In this document: positions 23,159 through 36,326 of the stretch, in pieces
Position numbering within the stretch: the first letter of the stretch is position 1
Layout: every line of letters starts with the position of its first letter
Assembly (NCBI GenBank): GCA_949130495.1
Contig: OX422211.1
Coordinates: 634,541,217 to 634,605,216 of the forward strand
From: Sambucus nigra
Taxonomy: Eukaryota > Streptophyta > Magnoliopsida > Dipsacales > Adoxaceae
DNA length: 64,000 nt
Direction: 5' to 3'
Position numbers and translations under genes: made by a program
The notes under the pieces: generated by a model
Seen by the model: the letters and a program-made list of their open reading frames with translations, nothing else
Databases searched by the model: none
Told to the model about the DNA's origin: nothing

Positions 23159-23783
23159 ATGAATTCATCCATTATCCTTTTTTATTTTTATTTTGTAGTT
23201 TTTATTTTGGATTCAATAAATATATTAGTGAGTGATTGTAATTGAGAGATTGTTGATGTAATTGAAGATTCTTTTCCAATTCAAAGCTTAAATGGGTTTG
23301 ATATATTCCTCTTTTATTACTTTTATTTTAATCATCACATGCTTTTAATTGTTTATCTTATATTTTTGGATGGTGATTATTAAGGGCTAATCTCCCATTC
23401 ATGGGATGTATTTCGAATCCCTCATGAGTATAATTTATTTAGTTTGCTTTTTAGCACAATTTTTTTACCCTATTTTTTATTAGCTTTTACATCTTAGTTA
23501 GTACTTTAAAAATTAGTATACAGTTAGTTAATTAGTAATCCCTTGAAAAATCCATAAAAAAAATAGAAAAAGCAAAAATAGAAAAATATAATAAAATGCA
23601 AATGAATTTACACTTTTGCCTTCTCATATTTTGTGTTTCATCCTTAGAGTTAGATTGACACTCCCTTACTTACCCTCTACACTAGTTTTGTTATATTTTT
23701 GTAGGTTCAAGGGAATTTTGATGGAAAGAGAATTGTGCAACAACGAAAAAAATACATTAGAGACGCAATTTTTTTCTATCAAA

Positions 23784-23801
23784 TGGCGTCGTTGCCATTC
23801 T
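23784..23801 (+). other. Primer-binding site of the Athila-like derivative
   Basis: Starts TGGCGTCGTTGCC two bases after the left LTR. It differs at one base from the Athila/Tat consensus start as I recall it. The tRNA was not verified. Confidence 0.65.
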
Positions 23802-24629
23802 TTGGAGTTCGAAGAAATTGAGAGGATCCATTTTGTGATTCATTTCGCACCATTTTGTTTATTATCTTAGAAGGCTTGTTTTAGGAGTATATTATTTGAC
23901 TTGTATTGCGGTGCTTAGTGACACCATTTATTTTTTATTTTAATTTGTAATAATTAATTGCGAAGAAAAACGTGATAGGAAAACCTGACAAGTTAGAGAG
24001 AGGGCGTCCAAATGCGAGGAAAAGAAGCATATCTACCTTGGGTTGGTAGGACTCCAGGGGATGACTGAGATAGGCGTGATCTCCCCCCATCGACTCATAT
24101 TTTTCAGCACCCCACGGTGTAAAAACCGTGGGAGGTACATTTCTAAACCCTCGCGCCTCTCCTATTAGCGAGTCAATTATTGTGTGTACTCGTGTGCTCT
24201 TGTGTGATTTTATTCTTGCATTTATTTTTTGAATGGTGTGATGAATTAATTGACTAAGACTTACACCCGCTCACTCACGACACGGTATTTCATCAACCGA
24301 CTGACTTGCTTACTATTGTGTGCTACCCTGGCCATCATTAAAATTAAAATCAATCAACTAGGTAGACTAATAAGGTAACATTTTTTAAAAGGCGATCACA
24401 AAGATAATTTTCGTGATTTTTTATCGCCTGCGGACTTCATTAAAATTTAACTACCCTCTCACCTAAATTTAAAGATAAAAATTGGCTATGTGCTAGTTAG
24501 GATTTATCCTTGACTTGTGTGTATCCAATTCAATTTTTTGGTAGCCGATTTTAGTGAGTTTGTCTCAAAATCAAGAGTCCACCTATTTTTCCTGCTCTTG
24601 TCTTCCAACAACAAAAAAAACAAAAACTC

Positions 24630-25020
24630 CAAAAATATTTTCTTTATTTCATTTTCTAAAAAAAAATGCAAAACCATTTTCTTTATTTCATTTTCTAAAA
24701 AAATCCAAAACCATTTTCTTTATTTCATTTTCTAAAAAAAATTCCAAAAACATTTTATTCCTTTATTTTTCTAAAAAATTCAAAACTACTTTCTTCCTTT
24801 ATTTTTATAAAAAATCCAAAACATTTTTTTCCCATCTTTTTTTCCAAAACAAAAGAAAAAAATTCAAAAATATTTTCTTCCCCTCCTTTCCTAAAAATCG
24901 AAAGATATTTTTTTCCTTCTTTTTCTCCACAAAAATCCAAAAATATCTTCTTCCTTTATTTTTTATAAAAATTGAAAAACATTTTCTTCCTTTCATTCTC
25001 TAAAAATCACAAAAATATTT
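24630..25020. repeat. AT-rich tandem repeats
   Basis: Units of about 40 bp of the form CATTTTCTTTATTTCATTTTCTAAAAAAA followed by CCAAAA repeat several times with decay. Frames across them are Phe/Lys-rich and not genes. Confidence 0.75.
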
Positions 25021-26175
25021 CCTTTCTTTTTTAAAATAATCAAAAACCACAAAAAACGAAACTATTTTCTTGAAAAACATAAAATAAAAAATAAGGCCCG
25101 TGATCGTTGTTTCTTTACCCTCACCTTTGTCAATTTATCCAACAAGTCTGCCGCTTCAGTCTTGTTTGGGGGTGATTCTCATCACCCAATTTTTCTGCCA
25201 CCCCGTGCTTTCATAGATCTTATCTTTAGGATGAGATCCCTTCGGTCTGGCTGAAGACGTTAAACTAAGCACTACTGGGAGGCAACCCGTGATTTCTTGT
25301 ATGAGTCTCATCCTGTTTAGGGGTGGTGTGCTTTACCATGTTTATAGACTCGTATCCTTTTTTTTCTTCTAATCATTTATTCAGGTTTCGTTTTGGCTTC
25401 ATCTGCCCACTTCATTAATGGTTGATTCTGGTAATCTATTTCCTACCCTTTGCTCTCAATTTTAAAAATCATTTCACTTAACATCGAGGATGATGTTCCT
25501 TTTTGTTTGGGGGTGGGGAATTTTATCAAAATCGTACCTCTTTTGAAAAAAAATTAATTTTTTAAACCTGATTTTTTAAAATTTTCGTGAAGTTTCTTTC
25601 ATCTCACTCATTGACGTGAATTTTCTATCATCCATCTTTTAAGTCTAGGAATCAAGCTAGAGGATTTATTTGTTTTTCTAAATAGCTTATTTAATACATA
25701 TCAAGGCATGTTGCACCATGAATTTCTAGACTCAACAAAATTTACGCACTTATCACGTCATAACGGTTAAGAGTTGAGGAGTACAACAATTCTCAAGAGA
25801 ACTTTAAGGATCACTAGTGGAGACTTTAGCTTGTGAGATTCGTGCCTTTCACCCCTTCATAGTATTTTACGCAATCTACGAGTCACAAGTTGATTCAACT
25901 TTCTTTGGGTCCGCACTTAAATCGTTGTATGATCTCATTATTTTTCATTAAATTTTTTTCCTGATCACTGAGAATGACATCACTTTCGAGTTGTAAGAAA
26001 CACATGTCTTGAATTTGTCCCGATCACCAGACTTTCACCCATACACCAACCAAATTCCATTTTATCATACATCGATACACCTTCCATTTTCCATATTATC
26101 ACCATATACCATACTGCCCATCTCCATATCCACTTCTATTTTTCACCCACAGAAAAGAGTGTTGAAAGTAAAAGG

Positions 26176-26525
26176 AGAAGATCCGTCAAAGAGAGTGTTT
26201 GCATTTTTAGTGAATATCTCTCCCAAAGACGATTCAGATAGAGAAAAATTTGATACAAATCTATGTTGGAGTTATTTGTATTTTTAGCAGATATATCTCA
26301 TACATTGATGAGTATTTGGAAAAAAAGAAAAAAGAAAGAAAAAAAAGGGAAAAAAAAAAGAAAAAGAAGAAGATCCGTCATAGAGAGTGTTTGCATTTTT
26401 AGCAAATATTTCTCCCAAATTTCGATTCAGATGGAGAAAAATTAAATACAAATCTATGTTGGGGTTATTTGTATTTTTAGCAGATTTATCTCATACATTA
26501 ATGAGTATTTGTAAAATAAGAAAAA
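26176..26525 (+). repeat. Two tandem ~192-bp units carrying the ATTTTTAGCA motif
   Basis: Unit 1 starts at AGAAGATCCGTC 26176 and unit 2 at 26368. Each carries a GTTTGCATTTTTAG and a GTATTTTTAGCAGAT block, the same core as the LTR hairpins, placing the motif in the internal region as well. Confidence 0.8.
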
Positions 26526-27343
26526 GAGAAAGTTGCAGTCAATATCTTATGAAATAAAGACATTTGTTCGTCAAAGTGTAATAAACTCTTCTCACACATC
26601 CATCATCCATCCATCCTATCGTATCTCATCCCATCATATCCTTCCCATTTCATTTTCCCCTCACCCACAATCATCCATATTTTCCCTAGGTGTTCGGGAA
26701 AATGAAAGTCAATGTGGCGAATAACTCGACGTTCTCACTATAGTGATAGCATTCTTTCATGAGATCATTTTTCTTCCTAAATGTTCGTTCTTTCTTGTGT
26801 GTATGTAAGACGTTTGAACTTGATTACATTTACTCACCTCCCCACACACAATAGCGATACACTAACCCAAATCTCGAGAGTTCGTTTAAGAGAGCTATAT
26901 CCCGTGATATTTTGAAGTTGAAGCATTGATTCCAAAAAGGCAATCTAGGAATTACTCTAATAATGCTCGACCCATTTTGACTGATTCACACCACACACGT
27001 TGAGGTCTAGGAATGATGTGCCTTGATTATTTATTTAGCTAACCTTTTTATGGATTTTATCTTGTATATCTCAAAATATTTTTCTCTTGTGATGGATTGT
27101 GCGATTATTCTATGTCTAATAAGTGATTGACTGTCATTGCAAATAAAGAATTTTGTGGGTATATTCTCTGCAAACCCTCACGAGACAAAACTCGTCCTGT
27201 AGGAAAACCTATAGGTTTAAAGACTTGTTGCACATGCTAAGTGTAATCGCAAGTGCCCGTGAAAGTGGTACACTTTGGGCTTCTTATCTCTATTTCTTTT
27301 TATATTTTGCTCGATGACTAGAAATTTTCGGTTCGGGGTGGTG

Positions 27344-29819
27344 TGATAAGCACCCAAAAGTGTACATTTTATACCCCGAATAAACCCATTTTAATTGCTA
27401 ATTCTCGGCCAAATGGGTCTTATGCGCGTAATTGTTTAATGTGCAGGCTTGATCGCCGTTTGTAAAGTTTGACGCTTATTTCAAGGCAAATGCGCATCAT
27501 ATGGAGCTAATTTCCCTGTCCCGTAATCTTACCCAAGCCTAAACCAATACCTAAACCTAACTCGAAGCTCGTGTGTGTTTAGTTTAGGCCTTTTTATTTT
27601 TTTTTAGATTTTTAGTTTGAGTCGTTTTTATTTTTAGGGTTTATTTTAGATTTATTTAGTATTTTTTAGGATTTATTTCCTATTTTTATATTTCTTCATT
27701 TTGATTTTTATTAGTTTTTAATTTTTATTCTTTAATTTATTTTGCTTTATTAAGATTTTTTCTTAGGAGTTTATTTTTAGGACTTTAGTTTTCATTTTTA
27801 TTAGATTTTTAGTTTGTATTTCTTTTGTTTTATTATTTTAGTTTTTAATAGCTTAGGATTTTATTTTCTTATGTTTTTATATTTATATTTATTTTTTTTA
27901 GTTAGATTTTATTTTTTAGTTTTATTAATTTTATGTTTTTAGTTTTAATTTTATTTTTTTGGTCCAAATTAAATACACACACAATTAACCCAACTCACTC
28001 ACACCTTAACTTTCTACACCACAAACACACCTAACTAACCTCCCTCCCCCTCACCCTAACTTTCTACACCCTACCACACACAACTCCACGCCCCATCATC
28101 TTCCCTACCAACACTCACATTCTCTCTCTCAACCTCCATTAACAAACCAACATACCTCAAACCACCACCATTAAACCACCATCCAACACTAAACCCATCT
28201 CTCTCATCACTCAACACCACCATAACAACCCAACCAACTCGGTTGCCTAAAACCCATCTGGCGACCCAACTACAAACCCGATCTTGTCCCCCTTTCAAAC
28301 CTTTAACCCGCCTTGACCCGGTCGCTACCCTAACCCGCTGAAACGCGACTCAAACCCATCGCCGACCCAAACCCATCGCCGACACCTATTTAACTGGCGA
28401 CACGAACCAGTACCCGCGACCCATGAAAACCTGAAGCTTGACCCGACCTAACCCCACCCCCTTGAATCCCCACCTGTTTGCGACCTACTGCAACCCGAAC
28501 CCGCGACCAACAACCCGATTTCTTCCAAGACGTACATCCCATTTTTCAAAGCCACGATTTCTCCTGCACAAACAAACCAAAGACAAAGACAATAAACTAA
28601 GTGCAAAATAAAACCCATTTACCCCACGTCTTATTTACCCTTTTAACCCATTTCCAAAAATACCCTCAAGCAACCACTTCCTACATGCACCTTCTTTTAT
28701 CCCAAAATTTTCCTCACCTAAATCAGATTGTTACCTCACTCAACACACATGCACACATGTGTGCATTGTCCAAAAATGCCCCTAGCTTCTCCCACCTATA
28801 AATGCAAGACTTGGTGCCATTGAAGAGGGATCTCAAATTTAGTTTTTAAAACTTTTGTGTGATAAATTTCTCTACACTCCTTTATATAGAGTATCTGCAT
28901 TTTTAGCAAATATCTCAATATAGAGGTGTGTAGCAAAAATTTATCTCTAGGATGAATTCTACCCCACCTCTCTATAATGAATTTTTGTATTTTTAGCAAT
29001 TATTTTAAAATAGATTGATGTAGTTGAATTCATACCTTATGTGAGGTAAATTCTAATCCATTCCTTTATGTTGAGATTTTGCTTTTTTAGCAATTATCTC
29101 AATATAAAGTAATGATCTATAATTTATTTCTTTTGATGAGTTCTAATGTACAATTGTATAATGTTATGCATTTTTAGCAGATCTCTTTCATTATTTTATT
29201 ATCCATTATGAAATCATCCATTATTCTTTTTTTTTTTTTTTTTATAGTTTTTATTTTAGATTCAATAAATATATTAGTGAGTGATTGTAATTGAGAGATT
29301 GTTGATGTAATTGAAGATTCCATTCCAATTCAAGGCTTAAATGGGTTTGATATATTCCTCTCTTATTACTTTTATTTTAATCATCACATGCTTTCAATTG
29401 TTTATCTTATATTTTTGGATGATGATTATTGAGGACTAATCTCCCATTCATGGGATGTATTTTGAAGCCCTCATGAGTCCAATTTAGTTAGTTTACTTTT
29501 TAGCACAATTTTGTTTACCTCATTTTTTTTATTAGCTTTTACATCTTAGTTAGTACTTTAAAAATTAGTATATAGTTAGTTAATTAATAATCCCTTGAAA
29601 AATCCATAAAAAAAATAGAAAAATATAATAAAATGCAAATGAATTTACACTTTTGTCTTCTCATATTTTGTTTTTCATCCTTAGAGTTGGATTGATACTC
29701 CCTTACTTACCCTCTACGCTAGTTTTGTTACATTTTTGTAGGTTCAAGGGAATTTTGATGGAAAGAGAATTGTGCAACAACAACAAAAATACATTAAAGA
29801 CTCAATTTTTTTCTTATCA
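27344..29819 (+). repeat. Right (3') LTR of the Athila-like derivative
   Basis: 2476 bp, TGATAAGCACCC to TTATCA. It repeats the TATA box (28797) and the hairpin series (28872-29213). Confidence 0.9.
28872..29213 (+). repeat. Hairpin series, right LTR copy
   Basis: Hairpin 1: arms 28872-28887 / 28918-28933 around CTGCATTTTTAGCA. Hairpin 3: arms 29059-29075 / 29098-29114. Hairpin 4 is partly eroded. This is the older-LTR counterpart of 22818-23158. Confidence 0.8.
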
Positions 29820-31123
29820 AACATACATGTCATTTTAGAGATTCAGAATACTTACAAGATATACTTTCAAGACACAAGGAACATTTTTATTTCTTCAAAT
29901 TCAAACAATGTCCAACCTTAGTGAAATCTTTATTGTGCAAAAGCCTGGAATATTATTTCACCAAAACATTCTAGGAAGATAAATTAAATTTTAAAATACT
30001 TTATTTCATAAAATGATTAACTTCAAACCTCTAGAAATACCATTTTCACAAAAGATCAAATTTCGTTTCTTTTTAAGAAAACTTTTAAATACTTTTCACA
30101 ATTTACTTCTAATCAAATTAGCATTTTTGCAACATTTTTATTCCATAAATATGTTAACTACCAAACTACTTGAAACTCATCATATTATTCATAGACATTA
30201 TACTCTTATAATCTAACAACAAGACTACTAATATGCAAAATAGAGTCTTAATACTAAGAGTATAGTTTTTCCACCTCAAATGGAGGTCAAACAATGGTAG
30301 AATGTGGGTTGAGGAAGATGACAACCTCCCACCTCCTAAGGTGGCCATAAAGAAGTTGTCTTGCTCCACCAAGAATTCTTTCATGAAAGCTCCATCAAAA
30401 ACCGTCTTCTAGCTCCATGAATCTTTCATCTTCATCTTCCCCCAAACCCCCAAACAACACCTCCAAAATTCGCAACTTTGTCCAACAATAATGGAAATGG
30501 GAGTCTAGGGATTGGATATGGTGGAAGACTAGTTAGGAATGGTTTCACAAGGGGGATATATGGTGGTGGAATGGTGGTTTATAGTTGAAATATGCTAAAA
30601 ATGGTGGGATAAGACCACTATTTCTCTTCTTCCAACTTCCTCTCACCTAAAATGACCCAATTAAGCCTTACAAAACCCTTCAAGACTTCCAATCCCATTT
30701 TTGTTCAATATGGGCTCACCAGAGCTCAATATCTCATCAATCCAATGACCCAAAATAAGACAACACACAAGGGAAACTCGATCTAAAAGTTTTAACTACG
30801 CTCGTTTGAACGAGAATGGCCTCTCGTTTGAACGAGAAAGGCATCTCGCTCGAGCTAGCCTTCGAACGGCCTGGACATTTTACTTAGTGGGATCTCGCTC
30901 GAACCTCATTCGATCCCCTACTTCCAATGGCCTCAGTTTATCGTTCAAATGCCCCTTTTCCAAATTTTCTAATTTAACCTACAAACTTCAAAAAATTCTC
31001 ATCAAGTCTCCAAAATAGTCAAATAAGAATATAAACCCAGCCATAATGATCCAAGTGTCAAAGTCTTCATATTATTATAACTTATGTGGGGAATTAAATA
31101 AAATATTAGGGTGGGATATTACA

Positions 31124-32982
31124 TTCTTCCCTCCTTAGGAAATTTCATCCCCGAAATTCTTGACCCATCAATAATTAAGCTTATAGGGTTTACCAACCTC
31201 TACTCTTCGTCAAAAGAATTATCCAAGACAAAATCATCAAGGTCCTCTAATGCCAAAATAACATCATGCGCTCATTTACAAGTTTGTCACTAAAAGGTTC
31301 ATCATACAACATAATCTAATGCTCACCCTCAGGCTAGCCACCCAATCATCCTCGAGTCTCCGCTCGCTCAAAAATTATGCTTAGTCGAGTCCTAGGACTA
31401 CCCTATATAACACCCAAAGCATATCGGTGCCTCTATAGTGCAACACTCATATGTCATCTATACTCACCCAAGCATAAATTACACACAATCAACACCCGAT
31501 TCATCATCATGAATCATCTCGGACCTTAGGATTACACACCCTACTTGTTTACAAATTTTGAATCATTCAAGTAACATAACTTCGCTTAAGTTTGATATTC
31601 ACCTCAAATTTCTAATTTTCTCGCATCAAAGGGCAATACATTACTAAGTCGCACGCCAATCGTCTGACTAATTCCCTATTCGGAATTATTAATGAACCTT
31701 TGGTCATTCTAGGCATCTAAATATCGAATGTACACATAATTATTACACAATCCACTTCGTGACAAACAACACTTAGTGCTAAGTTCCCAGGAGTTCTAAC
31801 ATTCTACGATGTCCTCACATCATCATCTTTCGCTCTATAACCAGAGCATTTAACTTCCATGCTGGCAAAATCCTAGAATACTATTCTAGGAGAAATGAAT
31901 ACTATGAGCAATCATGCGGCCGAAATCATAGTCACCCGCACACGGAGCTTAGTGCGATAGTAAGCACACTTATAGACAAGATCGCACCAAATTATCGAGA
32001 TACATTGACCAAGCCAGGTCCCACCGTGCTTTACTAAGCCAAATCGCACCATACCAAATCGTGATACATGTCCGGACTATCATAATCGTTGGAATACAAT
32101 TCTCCGTTATCGTAACCGAAGGAGATACATAAGAACTAGAAAGGATAACAATCATTTCGAGGGAACCCCACCCATACATAATCATGAAGGTTTACTACTA
32201 AACCACTCATCGGGTCCTAGCATAGCCATATATCCTGGCTTGAGTCACTAACCATGAAGGACCTGATCGCAACCCACTCATCTCCCTTGAGAAGGAAACA
32301 ACACACAAACCAAACGTTCTTTGGGAAGTCAAATGCGGGACTTTCCTCCTTAAGGCTAGGGCTTACTTCTTATATTCTTGGTAAATACGAGCCACCCCGG
32401 TCGATGAATGTCAATGCCCTTATCAACACTGACATTGTACATCTCATTAGTGATGGGTCATCAACCTAATGCGCCTAGGTTACTGTCTCACCCAATCGTA
32501 CCATGATCGTACCCAACATCTCCCTAGGAAATATCGGATATGGCAAAACACTTACCCTATCACCACTATCATCATCATAAGGTTACTGTCATCTATCTCC
32601 AAATTATATTTCGATTTGATTTTATGTGACGTCTAACCACATCATTAATACTAAAGGGTAATAAGTACCACTTGTACGTACACCCTCGAGTCCACACGAG
32701 TCTAACAATACGACCCAAGGTCTATGTGTTTCCCTACTAGTATTATTCTGACATACATTGTCGAATCACATTGATATCCTCATTATGACTCAACATCTCA
32801 TCAAATCTGCTATGTGCAAGGCCTAAATCATAAAATCGTGGCCCCAAATCTCTAATGCATCCATGGTACTTGTCAAAATCTAACACGATCCTCCCTACAT
32901 CGATCCCCCTCAAGATAACTGGTATTATACCCAATCACGATATGAATCTTTAATTTCACCTCGAAAGGTTTCACTACCTACT
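31124..32982. other. Internal DNA of the old gypsy-like element (left part)
   Basis: No protein domain recognised on either strand; only short frames. It begins with the purine tract beside the 3' LTR. Confidence 0.5.
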
Positions 32983-35900
32983 TGTGACACTCCGCCTAAT
33001 TAAATACCGGGTGATCAGTCCTTTATTAAATTAAATCAAAGCATCCAGTTGGTTCAATCGTAGCATCACTGTCGAAACAATTTATATTATTAATCACCAA
33101 ATAATTAATTATGCTAGTGTCAAAAGATTTTGTCCAATAATTAAAATCAATGAATTTATCCATTAACACATTCAATAATTTTTTAAAATAAAAAATTTAT
33201 GAAATAAGACACCATATAACTCAAAATGATAAAGCTAACATAATCAATCCACTAATCGTAATACTACCAAATCCAATTGAAACAGAAATGCTGAAATAAA
33301 AAGAGTATAATGTATATCTAACATAAATAAAATGAGAATAGGCGACACATGCCCTAACTGAGAAGCCTAAATCAAAGAACTGAAATCATAGATGTGTAGG
33401 CGTCTAGATACGAGGACCTACAACTACCACAATAGCTACAGCACGTCAAAAGATCCAATAGTCTAAGCCTGACGTCCCTGTGGCTGGACACCTAAAATAA
33501 TTTCACAAGAAAAGATATTTTGCAAAAGACGGGTCAGAGCCCGAGTGTAAAATATTTTAAAATAATTTATCAAGTATTTAAAAATTGCAATAAAGTAAAC
33601 ATTATGTGCATGTTAGCTTTTCGAGCACTCACTTGATATTCTCACCTCTCTACTATTGTGCACGCCTAATGTATCTTTTACCCGTCCTAATTATTTTTAT
33701 CACACCTAACTAGTTCGTAGCCATAAACCTTCTAATACTCACCGCAAGCAATAAGTCGTATTCCCCAAATACTATTATTATTAAATATTCCCGCATTTAC
33801 TATCCCAAGAAAAATTCCACAATAAGGTTAAGAATTCACATAATTGATTCAGTTCCATTAACATACTCATCTACATATTCACACAGTAGATTAAATCACG
33901 AGCATTTATTTTCCAGAACGCTATTATAAATAAATACTAATACGGCACCACTAGACTTAGCTACGGTGCGTGCATACTCTATTATTAAGTTTTGGTACAT
34001 CTCGTACTAAATAAGGACAATCAGTTCAAAATCACTCTCGAACCATACAAATACAAGTCACACATATTGGAGGCGAACATAGTTCCAAGCCTATGTGCTA
34101 GACACATACCTACGCACCCATATGACCGTCAACACTATCATTCTCACAGATTGCCCGTACCTAGGTTCTATATTCTGAGGCACCAATCTAAATCCCCCAG
34201 AAGGCTCCTCGGGATAAGACTGTCCTCTCTTTAAGACCTCCCGTGATAGCAAGTATGGTACGTATGTCATACACAGAAATGATAGTATTATAGTTATTCA
34301 TACAAACCCATCAAGCTCATTAGGTATACACACAACCCAAATATTTTAGTTCATACATATTATTATTCTCATTACTCCTTATGATTTATTTATTTGATTA
34401 CGAATACTCTCTCTCGTAATTCTCAAGGATAACTCACCGCTCCAAACACCTTAAAGTTTTATTCCCAAATAGCTTTAATAATTCTGCCCTATACTGAAAT
34501 TAATTCCACATTATTTAATCTCACTCGAATTAACTATGTTGGACAAATTGGAACCAAAATTAATTTTCCAGAAATCCTGACACGTCGCCCAAACAAAACT
34601 GCATCTCGTTTGAACGAGATAGCAGGTCATTTGAACGACCTCTTCATGCGAGATGCCATCTCGTTAGAACAAGATCCAATCTCATTCTAACGAGATAACG
34701 CAGTTTTGTCCCCAACTCTGACCTATTACGTTTTCCACTATTTTCAACCCAAAACCCTAAACTGTTTACTCCCAAACGCCCAACAATAAATTACAAACAT
34801 AGTTTCAACATATAGGGACGATTTCTAACAACTTAGAATTCAGTTTTCTGAAAATCTCGCCTAGGCTTGAGGCTTGGGAGAAACGCCATGCCTTAAGCCT
34901 TTTACGCCTTATTCTTGGTAAAAGGCTTAAAGCGCACTTTTTTTAAAAAAAATAAAAATGCTTTAGTGAAACGATATCGCCTTTTAAAGACTTTTTTCAA
35001 AAAACCGAACCAATATCTCATTCAAAACAATCAAAGACAAATGGTATCATAAACCTCTCTGCCTCTCCTCCAAAAAAACGAGCGTTTTTTCTTATTTTTT
35101 GGTTTTTTCTTAGTATTCTAAAAAATAGTATTTTAGATTGCATATATTCAGACATATTTTAAGGTATGTACCATTTTAGTATTTTTAATAGCCTTATTAT
35201 AGTTAAAAATGTTAAAATATATTTAAAAAATGCCTAAATGCCTTTTCCCGCCTTTTTACGTCGAAGGCCTGCCTAGGCTTCCAAGTCTTAAGGCTTGGCC
35301 TCGACGCCTCGGTCACGCACGCATTTTTTAGAACCTTGCTAGAATTATTAAATCCTTGACTAACAACCCTAAAATCTGAAATTCCCAAATTCAAATACAT
35401 TGGAACCCTAGTTCATCAATTTTCAATTCAAGAATTCTAATCCCAGATTTAATCATCAATGTTCATCATAAATTCGTGATTATTCTTCTGACTACATGAA
35501 CAAATCAATTTCATATCAATTCAGTCCTAATTTATGCGTTCACACATCACTGTTCATTAAAGTTCCATATAATTCAAGGGTGTTTATCACCTACACTAAC
35601 ATGAACATGATTATTGCTACAGATTAGCAATAATTAAACACTTGCCTCACCAAAGAAATTTTGATCCATTGATGTCGTTGGTATGGTTGCGATCCTTATT
35701 CTCCGATCTACGCGGTGGTGGTCTCAGTGGTGAGAAAGGTGCACTGGTGGTGGTTTTGGCCCTAGAAACCTCTCCTCCTCCTTCCCCTTTTTTTGCATTT
35801 CAATGTCTAACACTGATAGCCCTAATTTAACCCATGTACCTGATCTTTTATTTCTTTAATTTTAGTCATTAATTATATTCTAAAAATACAATTTACCAAA

Positions 35901-36326
35901 ACGCCCTCTTGGAATGCCGATTTGGCCTAAAACTGTTCCAAGACCCAAACTAAACCCCCGGGTAGACTTTTCTGACTATTTCGATCCTTCCTGACACGTT
36001 GGAGCACTCGAAATGACCATTTGAATGACTTATAAATAATTTACTTTTTACTCCATTAATTTAGTCCCGACACGACTGAAATGCGCATCCCAACTTAATT
36101 ACCGTAATTGTAGTATTTCTCACTCATGAAAATTCTCAAAAATTCACAATTATATATTACTTTATTCTTTCAGTAATATTTACTTATATTCTCATCAATA
36201 AATACTAACCCTTATCTCGCTAGTTAATATTTATTTTAATCTGGATTAATTATTAATTAAATTTCTCATATTTAAATTTTAATTAATCCCTTGTTTTAAA
36301 AATCTTAAAAGTTACGGGGTATTACA
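32983..36326 (-). repeat. 3' LTR of the Tekay-like element, enlarged by a MITE
   Basis: 3344 bp. Removing the MITE at 34841-35338 with one duplicated octamer brings it to 2838 bp, close to the 2815-bp 5' LTR. Four 18-nt near-palindromes lie at 34603-34696. Confidence 0.9.
34841..35338. mobile_element. hAT-like MITE (498 bp)
   Basis: Absent from the other LTR, where the empty site reads CCTAGAATTATT. Here TTAGAATT (34833-34840) and CTAGAATT (35339-35346) flank the insert, an 8-bp duplication with one change. The ends CAGTTTTCTGAAAA and, reversed, CAAGGTTCTAAAAA are imperfect inverted repeats. The interior has repeated GCCTAGGC/GGCTT-type blocks. The 8-bp duplication and CA..TG ends suggest hAT. 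Confidence 0.82.

Larger units (their letters stand above)
21251..23781 (+). repeat. Left (5') LTR of the Athila-like derivative
   Basis: 2531 bp. AT-rich U3-like part, a C-rich stretch around 22000-22500, TATA box at 22743, then a run of hairpins with the TTGC-ATTTTTA-GCAA core. Sampled ends differ from the right LTR by several percent. Confidence 0.9.
21251..29819 (+). mobile_element. Athila/Tat-like large retrotransposon derivative (no coding)
   Basis: LTRs 21251-23781 and 27344-29819 start TGATAAGCACCC and end in TATCA (TTATCA at the right). The target duplication AACAT is exact (21246-21250 and 29820-29824). The primer-binding region after the left LTR reads TGGCGTCGTTGCC, resembling the Athila/Tat site TGGCGCCGTTGCC, and a G-rich purine tract (CGGGGTGGTG) abuts the right LTR. 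The internal 3.56 kb has no gag or pol. A GGGAGGCAACCC block at about 25280 is typical of the non-coding 3' region of Athila/Tat elements as I remember them. This is a LARD-type non-autonomous element. Confidence 0.88.
19472..31123 (-). repeat. 3' LTR of the old gypsy-like element, split by an insertion
   Basis: 19472-21250 and 29825-31123 form one LTR of about 3.1 kb once the element at 21251-29819 and its duplicated AACAT are removed. It contains a TA microsatellite (19874-19900) and, near its end, near-palindromes CTCGTTTGAACGAG (30801-30814) and TCTCGTTTGAACGAGA (30822-30837). Confidence 0.75.

Noticed and set aside
24517..25003. Phe/Lys/Ser-rich frames of 72 and 149 codons
   Set aside because: They come from AT-rich tandem repeats inside a non-coding LTR derivative; several frames are open at once.
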